A stretch of DNA of 64,000 nucleotides from Polaribacter irgensii 23-P (GTDB lineage: Bacteria; Bacteroidota; Bacteroidia; Flavobacteriales; Flavobacteriaceae): contig NZ_CH724148.1 in assembly GCF_000153225.1 (NCBI RefSeq), forward strand, positions 202,849-266,848, given 5' to 3'. Made by a program: the position numbers and the translations under genes. The notes below the pieces were generated by a model that was given only the letters and a program-made list of their open reading frames with translations, did no database searches and was not told where the DNA came from. This document shows positions 19,835-29,003 of the stretch, piece after piece. The stretch's first letter is position 1, and every line of letters starts with the position of its first letter.

Positions 19835-20953
19835 ATGGCTATTATAAAACTTCAAGACCTCTATTTTAAACCTTATATCAACAAGGATAAAATTGCGGCA
19901 ATTGTAAAACATTTAGCTCAAAGTGTAAAAGCAGATTTACCAAAAAATGAAATTCCAATTTTTGTGGGTATTTTAAATGGGTGCTTCCTATTTGCTGCTG
20001 ATTTTATTAGAGCGTATGACGGCGACTGCGAGGTTTCTTTTGTAAAACTAGCTTCCTATGAAGGTACTTCCACAAATGGACAAATCAAAAGCTTAGTAGG
20101 AATCAACGAAGACTTAACAAATAGAACTGTAATTATATTAGAAGATATTATTGATACAGGCGCTACCCTTCAAGAAATCTATAATATATTTCAAGATAAA
20201 AAAGTAAAACAACTCAAAGTTGCCACACTTTTCTTCAAACCGGATGTGTTTAGAAAAGAGTTGCCAATAGATTATATTGGTCAAAGTATTGCCGACAAAT
20301 TCATTGTGGGTTATGGATTAGATTATAACGGTTTGGGTAGAAATTATCCAGAAATATATCAACTATCAACAGCACCGAAAATGAAAAACATAGTATTATT
20401 TGGTCCTCCCGGAGCAGGAAAAGGAACACAAGCAGACTTTTTAAAAGATCTTTACAATTTAGTACACATCTCTACGGGAGATGTATTTCGTTACAATATT
20501 AAAAATAAAACAGACTTAGGGATATTGGCTAAAAAATACATGGATGACGGTAATTTAGTACCCGATGCGGTGACTATTAGCATGCTAAAAACTGAAGTAG
20601 AGAAAAATGCGGAAGCCAACGGATTTATTTTTGACGGCTTTCCAAGAACACAGTCTCAAGCAGAAGCGCTAGATGCGTATCTGACAGAAAAAGGAGAACA
20701 AATAAATGGTATGGTTGCTTTGGAAGTGTCAGAAGACGTTTTGGTAACACGCTTACTGGAAAGAGGAAAGACGAGTGGTAGAGCAGATGACACCGATGAA
20801 TCGAAAATTCGAAATCGCTTCAACGAATACAACACAAAAACTGCCATTCTAAAGGATTATTTTGAAGCTCAAAATAAATATTATGGGATTAATGGCGTAG
20901 GCTCCGTTGAAGAAATCACGCAGCGAATTTCAAACGTATTTGATACCCTTTAA
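19835..20953 (+). CDS. hpt-adk: Fused hypoxanthine phosphoribosyltransferase and adenylate kinase
   Basis: A 372-aa bifunctional purine enzyme. Residues 1 to about 178 form a type I phosphoribosyltransferase, with the PRPP loop ILEDIIDTGATL at 101-112, that salvages hypoxanthine/guanine to nucleotides. Residues ~183-372 are a full short-lid adenylate kinase, with P-loop GPPGAGKGTQ at 190-199 and DGFPRTQSQAEAL, which interconverts AMP, ADP and ATP. The junction is only a few residues (LSTAPKMKN). An internal ATG at codon 183 could give a separate kinase. This fusion recurs in flavobacteria as far as I recall. Confidence 0.95.
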   Translation: MAIIKLQDLYFKPYINKDKIAAIVKHLAQSVKADLPKNEIPIFVGILNGCFLFAADFIRAYDGDCEVSFVKLASYEGTSTNGQIKSLVGINEDLTNRTVIILEDIIDTGATLQEIYNIFQDKKVKQLKVATLFFKPDVFRKELPIDYIGQSIADKFIVGYGLDYNGLGRNYPEIYQLSTAPKMKNIVLFGPPGAGKGTQADFLKDLYNLVHISTGDVFRYNIKNKTDLGILAKKYMDDGNLVPDAVTISMLKTEVEKNAEANGFIFDGFPRTQSQAEALDAYLTEKGEQINGMVALEVSEDVLVTRLLERGKTSGRADDTDESKIRNRFNEYNTKTAILKDYFEAQNKYYGINGVGSVEEITQRISNVFDTL

Positions 20954-21104
20954 AAGCGTAACTTTGTGTTCGTTTACAACTAACTGTTTAGATTCCAAAG
21001 GTCAAAAGAAGGCTGCTTTAAAACAAAACAAGAACTAAAGATTTAAAACATTCGCATCTCAAAAAAGAGGTCCTTTTAAATCGAATATTTAAAAAAAATT
21101 TACA

Positions 21105-22094
21105 ATGACAGAAGGAAACTTCGTTGACTACATAAAAGTGTATGCAACTTCCGGCAAAGGAGGACAAGGTTCTGTGCATTTGCACAGAGAAAAATACATC
21201 ACCAAAGGAGGGCCTGATGGAGGAGATGGCGGACGTGGAGGACATATTATTCTTCGTGGAGACAAAAATATGTGGACCTTATTTCATCTAAAATTTAAAC
21301 GACATTTCAGAGCTGAAGGCGGCGGCGGCGGAAGTAAAAGTAGAAGTACCGGTCGTGATGCTGCAGATGTTTATGTAGATGTTCCATTGGGAACCATCAT
21401 AAGAGATGCTGACACTGACGAAGTATTGCATGAAATCACCGAACATGGGAAAGAGGTAATCTTACTACCTGGTGGAAAGGGAGGCCTTGGAAACTGGAAC
21501 TTTAAATCTTCTACAAACCAAACACCTCGTTATGCGCAACCAGGAATAGACGGCCAAGATGGTTGGTTTAGAATCGAACTAAAATTGCTAGCAGATGTAG
21601 GACTAGTTGGTTTCCCAAATGCAGGAAAATCAACGTTACTGTCTGTTTTAACGTCTGCAAAACCAAAAATTGCAGATTATGCTTTTACCACCTTAAAACC
21701 GAACTTGGGAATTGTAGAACATCGGAATCAACAAACTTTTGTAATCGCAGACATTCCTGGAATTATAGAAGGTGCCGCGGAAGGAAAAGGACTAGGGCAT
21801 CGTTTCTTGCGCCACATAGAACGAAATTCAGCATTATTGTTCCTAATACCTGCAGACAGTGACGATATAAACAAAGAGTACGCTATTTTACTAAATGAGC
21901 TAAAACAGCACAATCCAGAACTGTTAGACAAAGACCGCTTACTGGCAATCTCTAAAACGGACATGTTGGATGAGGAACTGAAAGAAGAAATTAAAGCAGA
22001 CCTTCCAGATGGTGTGGAAGCCTTGTTTATTTCCTCTATTGAAGAAACAGGCTTACAAGAGTTAAAAGATAAACTTTGGGAAATGTTGAATTAA
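21105..22094 (+). CDS. obgE: GTPase Obg/CgtA
   Basis: An essential ribosome-associated GTPase that acts in 50S assembly and stress control. At 329 aa, the glycine-rich Obg fold occupies residues ~1-158 ([12 protein letters not shown]), then the G domain with G1 GFPNAGKST at 169-177, switch [11 protein letters not shown] and the SKTD G4. There is no C-terminal OCT extension. It follows hpt-adk on the same strand after 151 bases and may share its transcript. Confidence 0.96.
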   Translation: MTEGNFVDYIKVYATSGKGGQGSVHLHREKYITKGGPDGGDGGRGGHIILRGDKNMWTLFHLKFKRHFRAEGGGGGSKSRSTGRDAADVYVDVPLGTIIRDADTDEVLHEITEHGKEVILLPGGKGGLGNWNFKSSTNQTPRYAQPGIDGQDGWFRIELKLLADVGLVGFPNAGKSTLLSVLTSAKPKIADYAFTTLKPNLGIVEHRNQQTFVIADIPGIIEGAAEGKGLGHRFLRHIERNSALLFLIPADSDDINKEYAILLNELKQHNPELLDKDRLLAISKTDMLDEELKEEIKADLPDGVEALFISSIEETGLQELKDKLWEMLN

Positions 22095-22150
22095 ACAGTG
22101 CCCTTGATAATTGCACCTTTCTGAAATTAAAAGTACAAACAGTATCCTTT

Positions 22151-22199
22151 AAATTTGCCATTTACGGTTTCTAATCTAGAGACTACAATTGGCAAATTT
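22151..22199. terminator. Possible hairpin between obgE and the convergent lipoprotein gene
   Basis: AAATTTGCCA and TGGCAAATTT pair across a loop of about 30 bases at the convergent ends. The loop is long and the T-run poor, so support is weak. Confidence 0.3.
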
Positions 22200-22674
22200 A
22201 TTCTTTTAGTTCGATTTTAATAGGCAAACGATATTTCGAAGCTACAGGAATCCCTCTTTTTATTGCAGCATATACGTTCGGTATCTTTTCCATCACAACT
22301 CTTAAAATACTGTCTAATTGTGGCAATTGCTCTTTAACAACAAATGAGGAGGAAACGGCAGCTAGCGTAATCTTTCCACGTGCACTTATCAACACGTCTA
22401 CATATACCATTTCAGAAATAGAATCCTGTACGCTAAAGGGATATTTTACCAACTCCACTCCTACCATTTGATGCAGTGTCTTTCCAAAACATTCCGACTT
22501 ACTATCCTTAACAATTATCGAATCACATACTTTAAATGAAGGTGCAGTATCCACAGAAGAAAAATCAACAATTGTGTCTAATACAGTACTGTTTTTGCCT
22601 TTTGAAAGCGACAGCTGATTACAAGAGGTAACCACAATAAGAAAAAGTAAAAAAGAGAAAACACGCAAAAACAT
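22198..22674 (-). CDS. Lipoprotein of the BlaR1 cluster
   Basis: At 158 aa it has a lipoprotein signal (hydrophobic residues 4-16, lipobox VTSC with Cys18). The segment VDTAPSFKVCD closely matches IDTAPTFPGCD in the neighbouring BlaR1-like protein. The rest resembles a TonB C-terminal-like domain with a conserved ISARGKI-type turn. It is the last gene of the blaI-blaR1 group, so it probably acts at the envelope with that sensor. Exact role unknown. Confidence 0.75.
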   Translation of the reverse strand: MFLRVFSFLLFLIVVTSCNQLSLSKGKNSTVLDTIVDFSSVDTAPSFKVCDSIIVKDSKSECFGKTLHQMVGVELVKYPFSVQDSISEMVYVDVLISARGKITLAAVSSSFVVKEQLPQLDSILRVVMEKIPNVYAAIKRGIPVASKYRLPIKIELKE

Positions 22675-22717
22675 AGTTCTAATTATAGCGTGAATTTACT
22701 AAAATTTAATGAATTGG

Positions 22718-23971
22718 CTATTCTAAGAATTCTCCTTTCATGAAGTACTCTTTTTTTATATCTGAAATCCTCTTTTGCACAAAATCAGTCATTACTTTAT
22801 CCCGATCTAAAAACTGCTTTTCATACTTTTTATACTGCGCGTATGCCATTTTTTTATCTTCGTACAACGCATCTGTAATTTTTGCTACTTGAAACTTTGC
22901 TTGATAGTTTTTAAAATTTTCTTCACATGCCTTTTTATAAAATTTTAAAGCCATTTTTGGTCTTTTCATCGCATAATACGCATTTGCCAATCCGTAATAT
23001 TCGGCATCTCTTTTTTCATTGCCCTTTGAACTAGCTTGATAATAATTAAACATTGCGCTTTTAAATTTCTTCTGTTGCATGGCGATGTTGCCCAAATACG
23101 TATAATTTTTATAGGCATCCCTATCTAATTTTACAGCTTTCTCAAATCTTAATTTTGCATTTGCAAAATCTTCAAGATTATAATATGCTTTCCCTAACAT
23201 AGTGTTGTTAAAAAGATCCATTTTTTCTATACTATCCAATTTCAGCAAGACAGGAATGGTTTCTGCGTATTTCTTTTCTCTGAAGAGTTGATTTACCTTT
23301 ATCCTATTTATACTTACATCACTTGGCGCTAGAGCCAAACCCTTATTAATAAATAAATAGGTCGAATCCAGTTTGTTTAATTTAAAAAAACTCAATGCAA
23401 GTTTAGAGATCGCTCTTACATGCCCAGTATCTTTCTTATAGGTATCTAAAAAACAATTGATCATTCTATCCCTTTCCTTGGCATACGCATAAGAAAGCCC
23501 TAATTGATACGAATACTGTGCATTTACAGAATCTTTTTTTGTCAAACTTTTAAAAATTACAATTGACTTTTAATGGTTTTTAGTCTTGTAATACAATTTT
23601 CCCAATTGATATGCCAGTACTAAATTTAAAGAATCTTTAGCCAACAAATTTTCGTAAATACCAATGGATACAAAAGATTTATTGAGCCTTTGATATACTT
23701 TTGCTAATTTTAAAAGCGCTTTTTTATCCTTTTTAAAGTGCAATGCCTTTTCTAAAAAAAGTGCGGTTTGTTTGCAGTTGTCTATCGATTCATAAATAAC
23801 AGCTGTTTTATAGTTTGATAAAAATGACGGCGTAGTTATAGCTTGTAATCTCTCTAATGCCAATTGGTATCTTCCGTTTTCAAACAGACTGTCTATCGAA
23901 GAAAAAGCCGGGGTTTGCGCCCCAACTTTTACAAATACAAATAACAATACAATTAAAATTCTCTTCTTCAT
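22718..23971 (-). pseudogene. TPR protein gene interrupted by an in-frame TAA
   Basis: Two open stretches in the same frame read as one protein of about 417 aa. The N-terminal part (133 codons) has a signal peptide ending KVGAQ and TPR-like helices. It stops at TAA (23570-23572) after KLYYKTKNH. The frame then continues without a shift as KSIVIFKSLTKKDS through further TPR repeats to 22718. The stop falls inside a repeat and the reading resumes eight codons before a TTG, so a single nonsense change is the simplest explanation. Either truncated piece might still be made. It lies between blaR1 and the lipoprotein gene. Confidence 0.82.
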
Positions 23972-23981
23972 TTTACTACTT

Positions 23982-25538
23982 TTATTTTATAATAATTGAA
24001 AACGGAATATTATAACTTACAACGACATTCTTACCTTCTTGCTCACCAGGAATCATTTTAGGCAAGGTTTTCATAACACTTAGCACCTCTTCTTCAATGT
24101 CCGCATGTGGCGCTCTCACCTGAACATCAATAACATCTCCATTTACAGCTACCTTAAAACCTATAAAAACTCTTTTCTTACCTGCAGTTAAACCTAAATT
24201 ATTTGGCAAATCTGCATCAAAATTTCTTGAAAAATGCTTTTGAACCATTCTCGAAAAACATTTTTTATCTCCAGAATCACAGCCAGGAAATGTAGGTGCC
24301 GTATCTATTGTCATAAAACTAACATCCCCTGAAATTTTATTTTCTTTTTCAGTTCTCTTAGAAAGTTCTTTAACATCTATTATCATGGCGTACATATTTC
24401 TTCCATTTGACATTTTATATAGATAAAAGCTGATACCTTCCACAGTTTTTGAAAATGCCTTTGACTTTTCTTTAAATTTACTAATTAATGAATCATACTC
24501 CTCTCTTTCTTGAACTGATAAATCTTTGAGGTAAATTTCTTCACCTTTAACGGGTTTTTGAAAACCAAAAAAGGAATCTAAATATGTTTCTTTTTTACCT
24601 TTCTTTGCCTTAAGTGCACCATCCTTGTTACTATAACGCGTTTGAACTTGTTTTTTAGCAAAAGTCACCTCGGAACTGTCTTCAGAGCAAGAAATATAAA
24701 ATAACATACTCGCTAACATAGGAATCAATACCAAATACTTTAACTGATTCGTTTTTTTTGATTGTTTTTTCTTCATCATGATAATTCTTTTTTTAATTAA
24801 TGATTGTTTGTAAAATTGATTGACAAACGCTATGTTTTCGACCTGAAAAAAGTTTGATAGCAACTGATTGATGTAATTTTCTTTTGGTGATGCTTTTGTT
24901 GCCACGGCATCAGAAATATATTCATGCACCAAAGTGATTCTCTTTTGATACAAATAAATCATCGGGTTAAACCACATGATAATTTTTAAAATTTCGAATA
25001 GCAATAAATCTAATGAGTGCTTTTGTTTGCTATGCACCAATTCATGCTGAATTATTTTTTCTTGCTGCGAAAACGGAATTTCATTACCCACAAATATATA
25101 GTTGAAAAATGAAAATGCTTTCGTTTGATTCGGAATAAAAATCAGCGTAAAGTCCGATTCTTGTTCCGTTTTGTATTTTCTAATTAAGTTGATAATCTTT
25201 CCTAATTTCATTAGAAATAACATCAAAAAAAGGCCAGTTCCAATCCAAAATAAAATAGTGATATAATTGATAGATTGATAAAAAGTAGCTTCTTCGATTA
25301 CCTGCTGAATTGCTTTTTCTGGAGATAAAAAAATCTCTGGAAAATACACAATATATTCTTGTGATACTGCTTTTTGAAAGCTTGGTATTTTTATCAACGG
25401 AATTAAAAAAGACAAAATTGGTGTACTTAGTAAATACCATCTATTTTTTGTAAAGAAAGTTTCTTTGCTCAAAAAGAAATCATAGATCCCCAAAAACATT
25501 ACTTGGAATAATACGACTTGAATTATATAGTTTATCAT
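23982..25538 (-). CDS. BlaR1/MecR1-like M56 sensor peptidase with a TonB-like C-terminal domain
   Basis: A membrane zinc peptidase expected to sense an envelope signal and cleave the BlaI repressor. At 518 aa it has membrane helices at about 2-18, 34-48 and 92-113, the zinc motif HELVH with a downstream Glu (HEYISDAVA), and a fourth helix near 270-285. The periplasmic tail has IDTAPTFPGCD and a TonB-C-like segment (FKVAVNGDVIDVQV) in place of the penicillin-binding domain of BlaR1, so a beta-lactam signal is not implied. It is 86 bases downstream of blaI. Confidence 0.92.
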   Translation of the reverse strand: MINYIIQVVLFQVMFLGIYDFFLSKETFFTKNRWYLLSTPILSFLIPLIKIPSFQKAVSQEYIVYFPEIFLSPEKAIQQVIEEATFYQSINYITILFWIGTGLFLMLFLMKLGKIINLIRKYKTEQESDFTLIFIPNQTKAFSFFNYIFVGNEIPFSQQEKIIQHELVHSKQKHSLDLLLFEILKIIMWFNPMIYLYQKRITLVHEYISDAVATKASPKENYINQLLSNFFQVENIAFVNQFYKQSLIKKRIIMMKKKQSKKTNQLKYLVLIPMLASMLFYISCSEDSSEVTFAKKQVQTRYSNKDGALKAKKGKKETYLDSFFGFQKPVKGEEIYLKDLSVQEREEYDSLISKFKEKSKAFSKTVEGISFYLYKMSNGRNMYAMIIDVKELSKRTEKENKISGDVSFMTIDTAPTFPGCDSGDKKCFSRMVQKHFSRNFDADLPNNLGLTAGKKRVFIGFKVAVNGDVIDVQVRAPHADIEEEVLSVMKTLPKMIPGEQEGKNVVVSYNIPFSIIIK

Positions 25539-25624
25539 GGTTTTTATTTTTTAATTTGAAGCATTTTACTGCTTTTCAAAACATTTCTCACTGCCGACTA
25601 AAACTGATTACTGCCAATTTTGAA

Positions 25625-25987
25625 CTATTTATCTTTGTTCACTTCTTTTAAAATACTTTCTAATTCTGAAACGTCCATTTTATTTTCTTTCACAAAAAAC
25701 GACACCATACTTTTAAATGAACCGTCAAAATAGCCATTCATTAATTTGTGTAAACGCTGGTTGCTATAGGTTTCTTTTTCGATTACTGGGTGATAAACAA
25801 AACCTCTACCTATCGGTTTGTGACCGACAAATTCTTTATTTTCTAAAATCCTAATAATTGTAGAAACTGTATTATATGCTGGTTTTGGCTCTGGTAATTT
25901 GGCTAATACTTCTTTAACAGAGGCCTCTTGTAAATCCCACAAAACTTGCATTATCTGTTCTTCTGCTTTTGTTAATTGTTTGCTCAT
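25625..25987 (-). CDS. BlaI/MecI-family repressor
   Basis: A winged-helix DNA-binding repressor of 120 aa from the ATG at 25987 (MSKQLTKAEEQIMQVLW). An upstream in-frame start at 26020 would lie at the promoter box and is rejected. The recognition region AYNTVSTIIRILENK and the cleavage/dimer region are of family type. It precedes the M56 sensor. A long palindrome at 26022-26061 overlaps its promoter, so autoregulation is likely. Confidence 0.93.
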   Translation of the reverse strand: MSKQLTKAEEQIMQVLWDLQEASVKEVLAKLPEPKPAYNTVSTIIRILENKEFVGHKPIGRGFVYHPVIEKETYSNQRLHKLMNGYFDGSFKSMVSFFVKENKMDVSELESILKEVNKDK

Positions 25988-26017
25988 AATTTCAACTAAA
26001 GTTATAGTTTTATAACA

Positions 26018-26061
26018 CAAATATAACTAAATAATTAGTTTAAACTAATTATTTAGTTATA
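26018..26061 (-). promoter_or_regulatory. blaI promoter and double operator palindrome
   Basis: On the minus strand TATATTTG (26025-26018) is the -7 box. The bases 26022-26061 form a 40-bp perfect palindrome. Each half is itself close to a dyad, AACTAA-N4-TTAGTT, so two repressor dimers could sit side by side. The site also faces the divergent DUF456 gene and could control both. Confidence 0.82.
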
Positions 26062-26112
26062 ATAAACAATGTAACAAAGGTTTCATACTTTCGTCTTACT
26101 ACAAAATAGATT

Positions 26113-26613
26113 ATGAATATCTTCTTGCTTATCATTGGTTTTCTATTCGTATTACTAGGAATTGCAGGTTCCATATTGCCTGTTTTACCTGGACCATTAA
26201 CAAGCTGGTTTGGTTTATTAATACTGCATCTTACCTCGATAGTACCAATGAATTATACGTTTTTAGGAATAACTTTGACGGTTGCCATACTGATATGGGT
26301 TCTAGATTACATAATTCCTGCAATTGGAACGAAACGTTTTGGTGGCAGTAAATATGGCGAATACGGAACTACCATTGGATAGCTTATTGGTTTGTTCTCC
26401 CCCATTCCGTTTGGAATATTAATTGGTGCTTTTTCAGGTACTTTCATTGGAGAAACACTCTTTGACAAAACGGATACAAAAAGAGCTTTTAAAGCCGCTA
26501 GTGGTTCTCTATTAGGACTACTAACTTCTGCAACTATAAAGTTTGCTGTAGCTTTAGTATATGCTGTTTTATTTTTTATGAAGGTCTGGGAATATAATGG
26601 CGAGTTCTTTTAA
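26113..26613 (+). pseudogene. DUF456 membrane protein gene interrupted by an in-frame TAG
   Basis: One frame codes for a small multi-helix membrane protein. It starts MNIFLLIIGFLFVLLG, keeps the family GSILPVLPGPLTSW motif, and reaches GEYGTTIG. A TAG at 26380-26382 follows, and the frame then resumes immediately as LIGLFSPIPFG...FIGETLFD to 26613, for a total of about 166 aa. No frameshift is needed. It diverges from blaI. A nonsense mutation or a base-call error are the options; TAG ends other genes here (trpE), so recoding is unlikely. Confidence 0.82.
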
Positions 26614-26923
26614 AATCTATCAATTATAAAAAGAAAGTGAGTAGCTACAAAACGGTTATTTTTTCTCGCATTCTATTTTATTTATAAAACAAAACTTTTC
26701 ACGATACTAAAAATATATTCTATAAACTACATAGCTGCAACAAGCTACTTTATTTTCTGCAGCACAATATAAAAAATTTAGAATTTAAAAAAAGTATTTA
26801 TTTTTCTAAAAATCAATAAAAAAGTACAGTCTTTATTAAAATCGTATCCTTTTTGTTCTTTATATGAAGGAACCATAAAAAAGTAAAAAGCTTTAAAAAC
26901 AACTCTTTATAAAAGTTTGAAGC
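26614..26923. other. AT-rich intergenic stretch
   Basis: About 310 bases between the broken DUF456 gene and the small-RNA terminator. No gene or repeat was seen. Confidence 0.5.
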
Positions 26924-27032
26924 AAAAAAAAAGCGTCCCGATTAAGGGAAGCTTTCCATTGGTTAACAAAACCACGGCACTTTTTACAAAGTACCAAACA
27001 ACACAACTAAATGCTACTTCAACAAAAAGTAG
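26924..27032 (-). ncRNA. Candidate structured small RNA, about 109 nt
   Basis: The minus strand has a -7 box TATATTTG (27044-27037) and ends in a terminator stem (AAAGC/GCTTT and TCCC/GGGA) with nine T. Between them are a 7-bp hairpin GCTACTT/AAGTAGC at the 5' end and an 8-bp hairpin GGTACTTT/AAAGTGCC with a GTAA loop, then GGTT/AACC. There is no reading frame or downstream minus gene nearby, so it is more likely a trans-acting RNA than a leader. I cannot assign it to a known family. Confidence 0.65.
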
Positions 27033-27097
27033 CTCGCAAATATACAAACATTTATGATTCTTATCCCAATTTATTATTATTTTTTAGGATTCTGTAA

Positions 27098-27127
27098 TTG
27101 CCAAAATAGTGAAAGATTGTACATTTA
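27098..27127 (+). promoter_or_regulatory. lysS promoter
   Basis: TTG (27098-27100), 19 bases, then TACATTTA (27120-27127), one base off the consensus, gives a start about 27 bases before the lysS ATG. Confidence 0.65.
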
Positions 27128-27159
27128 CAAGCATAAAAATTCATCAATACATATAAGCA

Positions 27160-28854
27160 ATGCAATTATCAGAACAAGAAGTTGTACGTAGAGGAAAACT
27201 ATCAAAATTGAGAGATTTGGGTATCAACCCTTATCCAGCAGACCTATTTCCCGTGGATGCAAATTCAAAAGGAATAAAAGAAAGTTTTGCAGAAGGTAAA
27301 CAGGTAACTATTGCTGGACGCTTGATGGCTATTAATATACAAGGAAAAGCTTCTTTTGCACAATTGCAAGATGGTGAAGGAAGAATTCAAGTATATTTCA
27401 ATAGAGATGAAATTTGTCTGGGAGAAGACAAATCGCTCTATAATGAAGTCTTTAAAAAACTACTGGATTTAGGAGATTTCCTAGGTATTACAGGTACCCT
27501 GTTCACCACACAAGTAGGCGAAAAAACAGTCATGGTAAAAGAATTTAAATTGCTTTCTAAAGCCTTAAAACCTTTACCGATGCCCAAAATAAAAGACGGT
27601 GTTACTTTTGATGCTTTCACAGACCCTGAGATGCGCTACAGACAGCGATATGCAGACTTAGTGGTAAACCCACACGTAAAAGAGGTCTTTATAAAGAGAA
27701 CAAAATTATTCAATGCCATGCGTTCTTTCTTTAACGATGCAGGTTACTTTGAAGTTGAAACACCGGTATTACAACCCATCCCAGGAGGTGCAGCAGCGAG
27801 ACCTTTTATCACGCATCACAATTCTTTAGACATTCCTTTGTATATGAGGATTGCCAACGAATTGTATTTAAAGAGACTGATTGTTGGTGGTTTTGACGGA
27901 GTGTATGAATTCTCTAAAAACTTTAGAAATGAAGGGATGGACCGAACTCACAATCCCGAATTTACAGCAATGGAGATCTATGTATCTTACAAAGATTACA
28001 ACTGGATGATGGATTTTGCTGAACAACTTTTAGAACATTGTGCGATCGCAGTAAACGGAACTTCGGAAGCTACCTTCGGCGAACACAAAATTGATTTCAA
28101 GGCACCGTATGCGAGAATAACAATGGCAGATTCTATCAAACATTTTACAGGTTTTGATATTACGGGAAAAACAGAGGATGAAATTAGAGCGGCAGCACAA
28201 TCGATGCATATCGAAGTGAATGCGACCATGGGGAAAGGAAAATTAATTGATGAAATTTTTGGAGAGAAATGTGAAGGAAATTACATTCAGCCCACTTTTA
28301 TTACTGATTATCCGAAAGAAATGTCTCCACTGTGCAAAGAACACAGAGATAATCCTGAGTTAACAGAGCGTTTTGAATTAATGGTGTGTGGTAAAGAAAT
28401 TGCGAATGCATATTCCGAACTGAATGATCCTATTGATCAAAGAGAACGTTTTGAGCAACAGTTAAAATTAGCTCAAAAAGGAGATGACGAAGCTACTGAA
28501 TTCATAGATGAAGATTTTTTACGTGCACTAGAATACGGAATGCCGCCAACCTCTGGAATGGGAATTGGAATGGACCGCCTAATTATGTTTTTAACCAACA
28601 ACCAATCCATACAGGAGGTACTATTTTTTCCTCAAATGCGCCCTGAAAAGAAAGCAACTTCTATAGAACTTAACGCAGAAGAAAAGACCGTACTCGCTCT
28701 TATTGCAAAAGCAGAAAAGATTGAGCTCAATGAATTAAAAACATTGGCCAATTTATCGAACAAAAAATGGGATAAAGCCATCAAAGGTTTGATAAAAAAA
28801 GAAGCTGCTAACGTTTCTAAAACAGCTGAAGGTTTATTTGTAACTGCTTTATAA
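27160..28854 (+). CDS. lysS: Lysyl-tRNA synthetase, class II
   Basis: Attaches lysine to tRNA(Lys). The order is the class II LysRS one: OB-fold anticodon domain (VTIAGRLMAINIQGKASFA), motif 2 (FRNEGMDRTHNPEFT) and motif 3 (GMGIGMDRLIM). At 564 aa it is longer than the ~500 of E. coli because of a C-terminal tail after FFPQMRPE (about 65 residues) that looks like a small helical domain, common in Bacteroidota. It has its own promoter and terminator. Confidence 0.97.
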   Translation: MQLSEQEVVRRGKLSKLRDLGINPYPADLFPVDANSKGIKESFAEGKQVTIAGRLMAINIQGKASFAQLQDGEGRIQVYFNRDEICLGEDKSLYNEVFKKLLDLGDFLGITGTLFTTQVGEKTVMVKEFKLLSKALKPLPMPKIKDGVTFDAFTDPEMRYRQRYADLVVNPHVKEVFIKRTKLFNAMRSFFNDAGYFEVETPVLQPIPGGAAARPFITHHNSLDIPLYMRIANELYLKRLIVGGFDGVYEFSKNFRNEGMDRTHNPEFTAMEIYVSYKDYNWMMDFAEQLLEHCAIAVNGTSEATFGEHKIDFKAPYARITMADSIKHFTGFDITGKTEDEIRAAAQSMHIEVNATMGKGKLIDEIFGEKCEGNYIQPTFITDYPKEMSPLCKEHRDNPELTERFELMVCGKEIANAYSELNDPIDQRERFEQQLKLAQKGDDEATEFIDEDFLRALEYGMPPTSGMGIGMDRLIMFLTNNQSIQEVLFFPQMRPEKKATSIELNAEEKTVLALIAKAEKIELNELKTLANLSNKKWDKAIKGLIKKEAANVSKTAEGLFVTAL

Positions 28855-28897
28855 ATACGATATATTCTACCGATGGTTTCAAAAATATTGACACGCT

Positions 28898-28931
28898 AAA
28901 AAGGAATTACAGTAGTGTAATTCCTTTTTAA
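28898..28931 (+). terminator. lysS terminator
   Basis: AAAAAGGAATTAC and GTAATTCCTTTTT form a 13-bp stem around a 6-base loop, with the T-run continuing on the plus strand. Confidence 0.85.
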
Positions 28932-29003
28932 TTTCTGAATACTTTATATCATGAGATACATAATATTAAATACGTTTGGAGCCATAAATAAAAACACATG
29001 TTC

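Noticed and set aside
22718-23545. Second TPR frame as an independent gene with a TTG start
   Set aside because: The frame continues upstream through the stop with TPR-like sequence, so it is the 3' part of one broken gene.
26022-26061. The long palindrome as a transcription terminator
   Set aside because: It is AT-rich without a T-run, lies between divergent promoters, and its nested dyads fit an operator.
26380-26382. TAG read-through or alternative genetic code to explain the split DUF456 gene
   Set aside because: TAG is the normal stop of trpE and the TPR gene is split by TAA, so a change of code does not fit; nonsense mutation or sequence error is simpler.
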